A stretch of 64,000 nucleotides of DNA, taken from contig NZ_FNYJ01000002.1 in NCBI RefSeq assembly GCF_900108875.1, forward strand, positions 593,383 through 657,382, read 5' to 3'. The position numbers and the translations under genes are program-made. The DNA comes from Pseudomonas sp. NFR16. Its GTDB lineage: Bacteria; Pseudomonadota; Gammaproteobacteria; Pseudomonadales; Pseudomonadaceae. Under the pieces are notes generated by a model that did not search any database, was not told where the DNA came from, and saw only the letters and a list, made by a program, of their open reading frames with translations. Shown here piece after piece: positions 44,879 through 53,128 of the stretch; positions within the stretch are counted from its first letter, which is position 1; each line of letters opens with the position of its first letter.

Positions 44879-46930
44879 TTGAAGCTGGAACTCAAAAACA
44901 GCTTGTCGGTAAAGCTGCTGCGCGTCGTGCTGCTTTCGGCGCTGATCGTTGGCGTTGTGCTCAGTTGCGCACAGATCGTCTACGACGCGTACAAGACCCG
45001 GCAAGCCGTCGCCACCGATGCCGCGCGGATCCTCGACATGTTCCGCGACCCGTCTACGCAGGCTGTCTACAGCCTGGACCGAGAGATGGGGATGCAGGTC
45101 ATCGAAGGGCTGTTCCAGGACAAGGCCGTGCGCATGGCGTCCATCGGTCATCCGAACGAAACCCTGCTGGCAGAGAAAACCCGCGACCTCAAGGCATCCC
45201 CCACCCGCTGGCTGACCGACCTGATTCTCGGCCAGGAGCGCAGTTTCACCACTCAACTGGTGGGCCGCAGCCCGTACAGCGAATATTACGGCGACTTGCG
45301 GATCACCCTCGACACCGCCACTTACGGCGAAGGCTTTCTGATCAACTCGATGATCATTTTCATCTCAGGCGTGCTGCGCGCGCTGGCGATGGGCCTTGTA
45401 CTTTATCTGGTCTATCACTGGCTGCTGACCAAACCGCTGTCGCGAATCATCGAACACCTGACCAGCATCAATCCCGATCGCCCAAGTGAGCACCAGCTTC
45501 CGTTGCTCAAGGGCCACGAGAAAAACGAACTGGGCATCTGGGTCAATACGGCAAACCAACTGCTGGCGTCCATCGAACGCAACACGCACTTGCGCCACGA
45601 GGCCGAGTCGAGCCTGCTGCGCATGGCGCAGTACGACTTCCTCACCGGGCTGCCCAATCGCCAGCAATTGCAGCAGCAACTGGACAAAATCCTCATCGAC
45701 GCCGGCAAGGTGCAACATCGCGTGGCGGTGCTGTGCGTAGGTCTGGACGATTTCAAAGGCATCAATGAGCAGTTCAGTTATCAGGCGGGCGACCAACTGC
45801 TGCTTGCGCTGGCCGATCGCCTGCGCAGTCACAGCGGAAGACTCGGTGCGCTGGCCCGTCTGGGCGGCGATCAATTCGCGCTGGTTCAGGCCGACATCGA
45901 GCAACCGTATGAGGCCGCCGAGCTTGCGCAAAACATCCTCGACGACCTCGAAGCGCCTTTCGCCGTGGAGCATGAAGAAATCCGCCTGCGCGCGACCATC
46001 GGCATCACGTTATTCCCGGAAGATGGCGACAGCACCGAGAAGTTGCTGCAAAAAGCCGAACAGACCATGACGCTGGCCAAAACCCGTTCTCGCAACCGGT
46101 ATCAGTTCTATATCGCCAGCGTCGACAGTGAGATGCGCCGCCGGCGCGAACTGGAAAAAGACCTGCGCGAAGCGCTGGTGCGCAATCAGTTTCATCTGGT
46201 GTATCAGCCGCAGATCAGCTATCGCGATCAACGCGTGGTGGGCGTCGAGGCGTTGATTCGCTGGATTCATCCGGAACATGGCTTTGTGCCGCCGGATCAG
46301 TTCATCCCGCTGGCTGAGCAGAATGGCACCATCATCGCCATCGGCGAATGGGTGCTCGACCAGGCCTGCAAACAGCTGCGCGAGTGGCATGACCAGGGGT
46401 TTACCGATCTGCGCATGGCGGTGAACCTGTCCACCGTGCAGTTGCACCACTCCGAGCTGCCGCGAGTGGTCAACAACCTGCTCCAGATCTATCGATTGCC
46501 GCCCCGCAGTCTGGAGCTGGAAGTCACTGAAACCGGCCTGATGGAAGACATCAGCACCGCCGCTCAGCATCTGCTCAGTCTGCGCCGCTCCGGTGCGCTG
46601 ATCGCTATCGACGACTTCGGTACCGGGTATTCGTCATTGAGTTACCTGAAAAGCCTGCCGCTGGACAAAATCAAGATCGACAAGAGCTTCGTTCAGGACC
46701 TGATCGACGATGATGACGACGCCACCATCGTGCGCGCGATCATCCAGCTGGGTAAGAGCCTGGGCATGCAGGTGATTGCCGAAGGGGTCGAAACGACCGA
46801 GCAAGAGGCGTATATCATTGCCGAGGGCTGCCATGAAGGTCAGGGATATTTCTACAGCAAACCTTTGCCCGCCCGAGAATTGCTGTCGTATTTGAAGCAG
46901 GCGCAGCGTACTCACGTCGGCGTGTTGTAA
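44879..46930 (+). CDS. bifA: Cyclic-di-GMP phosphodiesterase BifA (GGDQF-EAL)
   Basis: 683 residues from a TTG at 44879 with AAGGA about 10 bases upstream; the protein aligns with P. aeruginosa BifA (recalled) from its first residues, which supports this start. An N-terminal helix and a second near residues 160-180 bracket a periplasmic domain. A degenerate GGDEF domain has GGDQF (about residue 330), so it should not make c-di-GMP; the EAL domain has GVEALIRW (about 450) and IDDFGTGYSSLSYL, so phosphodiesterase activity is expected. BifA lowers c-di-GMP to favour swarming and limit biofilm. It lies immediately after sodB, as in P. aeruginosa. Confidence 0.93.
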   Translation: MKLELKNSLSVKLLRVVLLSALIVGVVLSCAQIVYDAYKTRQAVATDAARILDMFRDPSTQAVYSLDREMGMQVIEGLFQDKAVRMASIGHPNETLLAEKTRDLKASPTRWLTDLILGQERSFTTQLVGRSPYSEYYGDLRITLDTATYGEGFLINSMIIFISGVLRALAMGLVLYLVYHWLLTKPLSRIIEHLTSINPDRPSEHQLPLLKGHEKNELGIWVNTANQLLASIERNTHLRHEAESSLLRMAQYDFLTGLPNRQQLQQQLDKILIDAGKVQHRVAVLCVGLDDFKGINEQFSYQAGDQLLLALADRLRSHSGRLGALARLGGDQFALVQADIEQPYEAAELAQNILDDLEAPFAVEHEEIRLRATIGITLFPEDGDSTEKLLQKAEQTMTLAKTRSRNRYQFYIASVDSEMRRRRELEKDLREALVRNQFHLVYQPQISYRDQRVVGVEALIRWIHPEHGFVPPDQFIPLAEQNGTIIAIGEWVLDQACKQLREWHDQGFTDLRMAVNLSTVQLHHSELPRVVNNLLQIYRLPPRSLELEVTETGLMEDISTAAQHLLSLRRSGALIAIDDFGTGYSSLSYLKSLPLDKIKIDKSFVQDLIDDDDDATIVRAIIQLGKSLGMQVIAEGVETTEQEAYIIAEGCHEGQGYFYSKPLPARELLSYLKQAQRTHVGVL

Positions 46931-47042
46931 CCTAAAGTCACCGGCCTGCCGGAGCCTGCTCCTGCACAATGACGGGGTCCGGATTCTTGTAACAGCTTGA
47001 AATATCTCCCCTCGCCAGTATGGGCGTTTTGCCTTTACACGG

Positions 47043-47061
47043 AATGCAAATCCTTCGCATT
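47043..47061. promoter_or_regulatory. Candidate Fur box upstream of the imelysin gene
   Basis: AATGCAAATCCTTCGCATT is an imperfect 19-base palindrome that matches a typical pseudomonad Fur-site core (AATGAGAATGATTATCATT) at 13 of 19 positions by hand comparison. It lies 62 bases before the imelysin start. Confidence 0.45.
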
Positions 47062-47122
47062 ATGTCGCAGCTTTTTTGGCGCTCGCCAACGCTCACATAC
47101 TCTTTCGACGCAGGATTCCGTC

Positions 47123-48472
47123 ATGATTCGTACGCCTCTGGCAACCGCTAGTCTGCTGGCCCTCGCTATTTCTCTGGCCGGCTGTGACCAAGGCAAGGAC
47201 AAGCCCGCCGCCGCCGCACCGACGCCCGCGCCGACAGCCTCCGCCCCCGCCGCTCCCGCTGCCGCCCCCGCCCCCGCCCAGACAGACGAGTCCACCACCA
47301 AGGCAGTGGTCGCGAATTACGTCAGCATCGTGTTTGCCGTGTTCAGCGACGCCGAGTCAACCGCGAAGAAACTGGGCACGGCCGTCGACGCGTTCCTCGC
47401 ATCACCCAATGATCAAACGCTCAAAGCGGCCCGCGATGCCTGGACCGCAGCCCGCGTGCCTTACATGCAAAGTGAAGTCTTCCGTTTCGGCAATACCCTG
47501 ATTGACGACTGGGAAGGTCAGGTCAACGCCTGGCCTCTGGACGAAGGCCTGATCGACTATGTGGCCAAGGATTATCAGCACGCCCTGGGCAACCCTGGCG
47601 CGACCGCCAACATCATCGCCAACACCTCGGTACAGGTCGGCGAAGACAAGGTCGATGTCACCGAGATCACCCCGGAAAAACTCGCCAGCCTCAATGAACT
47701 GGGTGGCTCCGAAGCCAACGTTGCCACTGGCTATCACGCCATCGAATTCCTGCTCTGGGGTCAGGATCTGCATGGCACGGGCCCAGGTGCGGGTGAGCGC
47801 CCGGCCAGCGATTACATCGAAGGTCAAGGCGGCACGGGAGGTCACAACGACCGTCGTCGCGCGTACCTGAAAGCCGTGACGCAGCTGCTGATCAGCGACC
47901 TCGAAGAGATGGTCAACAACTGGAAACCCGGCGTGGCCGACAACTACCGGGCAACGCTGGAAGCCGAGCCTGCCGAAAGCGGCCTGCGCAAAATGCTGTT
48001 CGGCATGGGCAGCCTGTCGTTGGGCGAACTGGCGGGAGAGCGTATGAAAGTCGCACTGGAGGCCAACTCAAGCGAAGACGAACACGACTGCTTCAGCGAC
48101 AACACCCACAATTCCCACTTCTATAACGGCCTGGGTATCCGCAACGTCTATCTGGGCGAGTACACCCGCGTGGATGGCAGCAAGGTCAGCGGAGCGAGCC
48201 TCTCTTCCCTCGTCGCCAAAGCGGACGCCGCCACCGATGCCACACTGCGTGCCGACCTGGACGACACCCAGGCCAAGCTGCAAGTCATCGTCGACCACGC
48301 CAACAAGGGCGAGCACTTCGATCAATTGATCGCCGCTGGCAACACTGCCGGTAATCAAGTGGTGCGTGACGCCATCGGCGCACTGGTCAAACAGACCGGC
48401 GCGATCGAGCAGGCCGCAGGCAAGCTGGGCATCACCGACCTGAACTCCGACAACGCCGACCACGAGTTCTGA
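47123..48472 (+). CDS. icmP: Imelysin (M75) family lipoprotein, IcmP-like
   Basis: 449 residues from ATG 47123. Signal peptide with lipobox SLAGC, followed by an Ala/Pro-rich tether (residues about 30-60). The imelysin domain carries the GxHxxE metal-site motif in TGYHAIEFLLWGQD. The family includes the insulin-cleaving protease IcmP (PA4370) and iron-uptake EfeO-like proteins; an iron role is supported by the Fur-like site and the di-haem neighbour. First gene of an imelysin, di-haem, imelysin, DUF1513 set. The long open frame upstream of 47123 is not used. Confidence 0.87.
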   Translation: MIRTPLATASLLALAISLAGCDQGKDKPAAAAPTPAPTASAPAAPAAAPAPAQTDESTTKAVVANYVSIVFAVFSDAESTAKKLGTAVDAFLASPNDQTLKAARDAWTAARVPYMQSEVFRFGNTLIDDWEGQVNAWPLDEGLIDYVAKDYQHALGNPGATANIIANTSVQVGEDKVDVTEITPEKLASLNELGGSEANVATGYHAIEFLLWGQDLHGTGPGAGERPASDYIEGQGGTGGHNDRRRAYLKAVTQLLISDLEEMVNNWKPGVADNYRATLEAEPAESGLRKMLFGMGSLSLGELAGERMKVALEANSSEDEHDCFSDNTHNSHFYNGLGIRNVYLGEYTRVDGSKVSGASLSSLVAKADAATDATLRADLDDTQAKLQVIVDHANKGEHFDQLIAAGNTAGNQVVRDAIGALVKQTGAIEQAAGKLGITDLNSDNADHEF

Positions 48473-48520
48473 CGGATCGGGCGGCGCCTGTTTACCGCCC
48501 GTTCAAGCGAACGACAACCG

Positions 48521-48553
48521 ATGCCGACCCGGTCACGGGCCGGCATTTTTTTT
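48521..48553 (+). terminator. Rho-independent terminator after the imelysin gene
   Basis: ATGCCGACCCG at 48521-48531 pairs imperfectly with CGGGCCGGCAT at 48536-48546, followed by eight T residues. Confidence 0.8.
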
Positions 48554-48717
48554 GTCATCCGAAGGCTGGAAATACCTCACAAGCCACCGAATTTGAGGAC
48601 CGATCTGTAAGGTTTGTAAGGCATTTCCTGTTCGCTCTCCGTCGGATTGAACGCCCTTCCCACGGCGTCGATCATGCGCACTTCCTTGACCCCATCCCAT
48701 CCAGGAGGAGACAGACA

Positions 48718-49257
48718 GTGCCCAAGAGAGACAAGAAAAGGCGCCGCGTCAGCAAGCAGAAAGCCAACGATTACGGCATCCACCTGTTGGTCGGCATCAA
48801 GGGGCCTCGAGCCTGGAAAGTGACGCTCTATCGCGATGGCAAAACCTTCAACCGACTGTTCTCGTTCTCCCGCTACGGCGGTCGCGAAGCGGCGCGCAAA
48901 GCAGCCGACGCCTGCCGCGATCAACTGCTCCTGAGCCATCTGCCCAGACTCAGCCGCGATATTCGTCAGCGCATCATCGCCACCAACACCAGCGGACATC
49001 CCGGGGTGCATTACCGCTGCTACACCGGCGTCGCCTACTGGGTCGCGCGGACAACGCTGCGCAACGGCAGCAGCGTCACCAAGTCGTTCCGGGTCGAGTA
49101 TTACGGCTACGAGCGGGCCAAGGAGCTGGCCATCCGGGAGCGAGAACGACAGCTCGACGGCATTGGCGACTACCGCTCATTCAAGGTCGTCGAAGGCGAA
49201 CGGCGGCTCATGCAACTGCTGGTGGAAAACCCGACGCTGGAGATCGCCGGTACCTGA
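48718..49257 (+). CDS. AP2/ERF-like DNA-binding domain protein
   Basis: 179 residues from a GTG at 48718 with a strong AGGAGGAG site. The N-terminus is highly basic (MPKRDKKRRRVSKQK). Two AP2-like segments are visible: VTLYRDGKTFNRLFSFSRYGGREAARKAADACRD (about 35-70) and GVHYRCYTGVAYWVARTTLRNGSSVTKSFRVEYYGYERAKELAIRERE (about 95-145). AP2-like domains in bacteria are DNA-binding modules often tied to mobile elements. It has its own ribosome site and is flanked by terminators, so it is probably a separate unit inside the iron cluster. Confidence 0.78.
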   Translation: MPKRDKKRRRVSKQKANDYGIHLLVGIKGPRAWKVTLYRDGKTFNRLFSFSRYGGREAARKAADACRDQLLLSHLPRLSRDIRQRIIATNTSGHPGVHYRCYTGVAYWVARTTLRNGSSVTKSFRVEYYGYERAKELAIRERERQLDGIGDYRSFKVVEGERRLMQLLVENPTLEIAGT

Positions 49258-49290
49258 AATCGCCGATTGATCGCGCTCGATCGGCGAATT
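49258..49290 (+). terminator. Hairpin after the AP2 gene
   Basis: TCGCCGAT at 49260-49267 and ATCGGCGA at 49280-49287 form a perfect 8-base stem starting right after the stop codon; no long T run, so terminator function is likely but weak. Confidence 0.55.
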
Positions 49291-49399
49291 GGTAACAACA
49301 CATTGCGAGAGGCACTTACAAACGCAAATCCCTCTTATTCATCAAAGTCGGGGCTGGTAAGCTTGCTCGCCCCGATTTCAAGCCCTTTGCAGGATCTGT

Positions 49400-50827
49400 A
49401 TGACTGCGCGGTCCCGTTATTCGTTATTCCTGCTCGTGGCCATGGCCATTGGCGGGTGCGATGACGCCCCGCGTTTCAGCACCGCCGAACCCGGCGAGGC
49501 CCAGTCCGCCGGCGCGGGCACCGTCAACAAAAGCGACCGCAATGCCTTTTCCCTGCCTTCTGCCAACCTGTCGCCATCCCGGCGCCTGGACTTCAGCGTG
49601 GGCAACAGTTTTTTTCGCAGCCCCTGGGTCATCGCACCGGCCACAACGACCGCCCGCGACGGCCTCGGCCCGCTGTTCAATACCAATGCTTGTCAGAACT
49701 GCCACATCAAGGATGGCCGTGGTCATCCTCCCGAGGCAGGCGCCGACAACGCGGTGTCGATGCTGGTGCGACTGTCGATCCCCAATGATCCCGCATACGC
49801 CCGGCAAATCGAACAACTGGGGCTGACACCCGAACCCGTTTACGGCACTCAGTTGCAGGACATGGCCATTCCCGGTGTCCCGCCGGAAGGCAAGGTGCGG
49901 GTCGAGTACGACTCGATGACGCTGCACTTCCGCGACGGCACGCCGGTGCAACTGCGCCGCCCTACCCTGCAGATCACCCAGCTCGGGTACGGCCCGATGC
50001 ACCCGCAGACCCGCGCATCGGCGCGCATTGCCCCACCCATGATCGGCCTGGGTCTGCTGGAGGCAATTCCTGAGGCGGCGATTCTCGCCAACGCTGATCC
50101 CGAGGACAAAAAAGGCACCGGCATCACCGGCACGCCCAACCGGGTCTGGGACGATGCGCAGCAAAAAATTGTGCTTGGGCGCTTCGGCTGGAAGGCCTCG
50201 CAGCCCAGCGTCAATCAGCAGAATGCCCACGCCCTGGCGGGCGACATGGGGCTGACATCCCGTCTGAAGCCAGCCGACGATTGCACCCCGACGCAAACGG
50301 CCTGCCTGGCTGCGCCCACTGGCGAGGGGCCAGATGGCGAACCTGAAGTCAGCGACAACATCCTGCGACTGATGACCTTCTATACGCGCAATCTGGGTGT
50401 TCCCGCGCGCCGTGACGTCGCGGACCCGCAAGTGCTGGCGGGCAAGAACCTGTTCTTCAAGGCCGGCTGTCAGCAATGCCATACGCCACAGTTCACCACC
50501 TCCGCCGATGCCGCCGAGCCGGAGCTGGCCAATCAGGTGATCCGGCCCTACACCGATCTGTTGCTCCACGACATGGGCGAGGGCCTGGCCGACAACCTCA
50601 GCGAGTTTCAGGCCAGCGGCCAGCAATGGCGCACACCGCCGCTGTGGGGCATCGGCCTGACGCAGATGGTCAGCGGCCATACCCGGTTTCTTCATGACGG
50701 GCGCGCCCGCAACCTGATGGAAGCGGTGCTCTGGCATGGCGGCGAGGCGTTGCCTGCACAGCGTCAGGTGTTGGCCTTCGATGCGCAGCAACGTGCGGCG
50801 CTGCTGGCGTTCCTGAATTCTCTATAA
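49400..50827 (+). CDS. Di-haem oxidoreductase lipoprotein (DUF1111/thiol oxidoreductase-like)
   Basis: 475 residues, AGGA ribosome site. Signal peptide with lipobox IGGC. Two c-type haem motifs are visible, CQNCH (about residue 97) and CQQCH (about 357), in the layout of the di-haem oxidoreductase family found beside imelysin genes. It is exported and lipid-anchored; the electron donor and substrate are unknown. Spacing of 26 bases to the following imelysin gene suggests one operon with it and the DUF1513 gene. Confidence 0.86.
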   Translation: MTARSRYSLFLLVAMAIGGCDDAPRFSTAEPGEAQSAGAGTVNKSDRNAFSLPSANLSPSRRLDFSVGNSFFRSPWVIAPATTTARDGLGPLFNTNACQNCHIKDGRGHPPEAGADNAVSMLVRLSIPNDPAYARQIEQLGLTPEPVYGTQLQDMAIPGVPPEGKVRVEYDSMTLHFRDGTPVQLRRPTLQITQLGYGPMHPQTRASARIAPPMIGLGLLEAIPEAAILANADPEDKKGTGITGTPNRVWDDAQQKIVLGRFGWKASQPSVNQQNAHALAGDMGLTSRLKPADDCTPTQTACLAAPTGEGPDGEPEVSDNILRLMTFYTRNLGVPARRDVADPQVLAGKNLFFKAGCQQCHTPQFTTSADAAEPELANQVIRPYTDLLLHDMGEGLADNLSEFQASGQQWRTPPLWGIGLTQMVSGHTRFLHDGRARNLMEAVLWHGGEALPAQRQVLAFDAQQRAALLAFLNSL

Positions 50828-50853
50828 CGTTTTCTAAAGATAAGGAGTCGGGC

Positions 50854-51918
50854 ATGTTCCGTCCCAAGCTGTTGTTCACCAGTCTGGCCGCCCTCGCGCT
50901 TGGCGCCTGCGCGCCTTCCGACCCGCAGGCGGTGACGTCGGCAGCCATCGCCAAACAGGTGATCCTGCCGACCTACAGCCGCTGGGTCGATGCAGACAGG
51001 CAGCTGGCGGTCAGCGCGTTGGCCTACTGTGAGGGCGAGTCCGATCTGGACACCGCGCGCGCTGACTTTCTGCATGCGCAAAAAGCCTGGGCCGAGCTGC
51101 AACCGCTGTTGATCGGTCCATTGGCCGAGGACAATCGTGCGTGGCAGATTCAGTTCTGGCCAGACAAGAAAAACCTCGTCGGGCGTCAGGTCGAGCAACT
51201 GGTCACCGCTCAGCCGCAGATCACTGCCGACGCGCTGGCGAAATCCAGCGTGGTGGTCCAGGGCCTGTCGGCCTACGAATACATTCTCTTCGACGCCAAC
51301 ATCGACATGGCCAACGCCGAACAGAAAAGCCGCTATTGCCCGCTGCTGATTGCGATCGGCGAGCGTCAGAAAGCCTTGGCCGAAGACATCCTCAACGGCT
51401 GGAACAACAGCGACGGCATGCTCGCGCAGCTGAGCAAATTCCCCAACCAGCGCTACGCTGACGCTCACGAAGCGATTGCCGAATTGCTGCGCGTGCAAGT
51501 GACTGCGCTGGACACGCTGAAGAAGAAACTCGGTACGCCACTGGGTCGCCAGACCAAAGGCATGCCGCAACCTTTCCAGGCCGAAGCGTGGCGCAGCAAG
51601 GCGTCGCTGAGCAGCCTGCAGGCGAGCCTTGCCAGCGCCGAAACCGTCTGGTCGGGTGTCGACAACAAAGGTTTGCGTGGCCTGTTGCCCGCTGGGCAGA
51701 AGCCGTTGGCCGACAAGATCGACGCGGCCTACGCAGAGAGTCGCAAACAGCTCGCCGCGTTGAAACCGCCCTTGGCGGATTTGCTGGCCACTGAAGAAGG
51801 CCGTCAGCAATTGAACGCTTTTTACGACAGCCTGAACGTCGTCCATCGCCTGCATGAAGGCGAACTGGCCAAGGCGCTGGGCATTCAGTTGGGTTTCAAC
51901 GCCAACGATGGTGACTGA
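50854..51918 (+). CDS. Imelysin family lipoprotein, second copy
   Basis: 354 residues, AAGGAG ribosome site. Lipobox ALGAC at residues 15-19. It is a divergent imelysin-fold protein (VILPTYSRWVDADRQLAVSALAYC, FLHAQKAWAELQPLLIGPL), helical throughout, with GLSAYEYILFD at the position where the first copy has GYHAIEFLLW, so the GxHxxE metal motif is not intact. Close linkage to the di-haem and DUF1513 genes suggests a role in the same periplasmic iron system. Confidence 0.82.
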   Translation: MFRPKLLFTSLAALALGACAPSDPQAVTSAAIAKQVILPTYSRWVDADRQLAVSALAYCEGESDLDTARADFLHAQKAWAELQPLLIGPLAEDNRAWQIQFWPDKKNLVGRQVEQLVTAQPQITADALAKSSVVVQGLSAYEYILFDANIDMANAEQKSRYCPLLIAIGERQKALAEDILNGWNNSDGMLAQLSKFPNQRYADAHEAIAELLRVQVTALDTLKKKLGTPLGRQTKGMPQPFQAEAWRSKASLSSLQASLASAETVWSGVDNKGLRGLLPAGQKPLADKIDAAYAESRKQLAALKPPLADLLATEEGRQQLNAFYDSLNVVHRLHEGELAKALGIQLGFNANDGD

Positions 51919-51919
51919 T

Positions 51920-53017
51920 ATGTTGCGACGTCAGGCTCTGGCCCTCGGCAGTCTTGTGCTCAGCGCCTGCACCCTGGGCGGCTGGACGCTGTTCAGGAAA
52001 AAGGGCGAAAGCCCGCTGTTGTTGTCCGCCCGGGACGGCAGCGACGGGCAGCATTACGCCGTGGGCTATCGCGTGGACGGCATGCAGGTGTTCGCCACCG
52101 CGGTCGCGCAGCGTTGCCATGACATCGTCAACCATCCGCACCGGCCGCTGGCGCTGTTCGTTGCGCGCAGGCCGGGCACGCAAAGCTACCTGATCGACCT
52201 GCGCGACGGGCGTCTGCTGCAAACCATCACATCGCGACCGGACCGGCATTTCTACGGCCATGCGGTCATCCACAAGAGCGGCGAATGGCTCTACGCCACT
52301 GAAAACGACACGCGTGATCCCGGCCGTGGCCTGCTGGGCATCTACCGTTTCGTCGGTGACCGGCTGGAGCATGCCGGTGAGATGCCGACCCACGGCATCG
52401 GCCCGCATCAGGTGTCCTGGATGCCGGATGGCGAGACGCTCGTGGTCGCCAACGGTGGCATCAGGACCGAGGCGGAAAGCCGCGTCGAAATGAACCTCGA
52501 TGCGATGGAGCCCAGCCTTGTGCTGATGCAGCGAGACGGCACGTTACTGAGCAAGGAAACGCTCTCGCAACAGATGAACAGCGTGCGGCACATGGCGATC
52601 GCCAGCGACGGCACGGTTGTCACCGGTCAGCAATTCATGGGGCCTTCTCACGAGTCAGCCGAATTGCTGGCGATCAAGCGTCCGGGCCAGCCATTTCAGG
52701 CATTCCCGGTTGCCGCGCAGCAGTTGCAGTCGATGGCGCATTACACCGCCAGCGTGGCGATACACGACGAATTGCGGCTCGTCGCGCTGACTGCACCGAG
52801 GGGCAACCGTTTCTTTATCTGGGACCTGGACAGCGGTGTACTTCGCCTGGACGCGCCGCTGCCCGATTGCGCAGGCGTCGGGGCGGTCGCAGACGGCTTC
52901 GTCGTGACTTCGGGCCAGGGTCGCTGCCGGTTTTACGACTGCCGCCAGAACACATTGATCGCCCAGCCACTGGCATTGCCTTCGGGATTGTGGGACAACC
53001 ATTTGCATCTGGTGTGA
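51920..53017 (+). CDS. DUF1513 beta-propeller-like lipoprotein
   Basis: 365 residues; the ATG is two bases after the previous stop. The N-terminus MLRRQALALGSLVLSAC is a lipoprotein signal, and its RR pair could allow Tat export. The body has propeller-like blades (GHAVIHKSGEWLYATENDTRDPGRGLLGIYR, GIGPHQVSWMPDGETLVVANGG). DUF1513 genes regularly accompany imelysin and di-haem genes. Function unknown. Confidence 0.85.
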   Translation: MLRRQALALGSLVLSACTLGGWTLFRKKGESPLLLSARDGSDGQHYAVGYRVDGMQVFATAVAQRCHDIVNHPHRPLALFVARRPGTQSYLIDLRDGRLLQTITSRPDRHFYGHAVIHKSGEWLYATENDTRDPGRGLLGIYRFVGDRLEHAGEMPTHGIGPHQVSWMPDGETLVVANGGIRTEAESRVEMNLDAMEPSLVLMQRDGTLLSKETLSQQMNSVRHMAIASDGTVVTGQQFMGPSHESAELLAIKRPGQPFQAFPVAAQQLQSMAHYTASVAIHDELRLVALTAPRGNRFFIWDLDSGVLRLDAPLPDCAGVGAVADGFVVTSGQGRCRFYDCRQNTLIAQPLALPSGLWDNHLHLV

Positions 53018-53048
53018 GTAGGCCTGGGGTTGGCTTGGAATTGCTGCT

Positions 53049-53068
53049 TTGATGCCTGCAGGCATCAA
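53049..53068. promoter_or_regulatory. 20-base perfect palindrome upstream of the mexV-like gene
   Basis: TTGATGCCTG followed by its exact inverse repeat, CAGGCATCAA, in the 111-base gap between the DUF1513 gene and the mexV-like gene. It lacks a T run and could be an operator or an attenuator-like hairpin; a related GGGCATCAA occurs 35 bases downstream. Confidence 0.4.
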
Positions 53069-53128
53069 GGTAAGCAGTTCAAATCAACACCTGTGCCCGA
53101 AGGGCATCAATTTTCCAAGGAATGAACT

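Noticed and set aside
44633..45256. 207-codon minus-strand frame before and within bifA
   Set aside because: It runs through the sodB terminator region into the bifA N-terminus and lacks a ribosome site or family resemblance.
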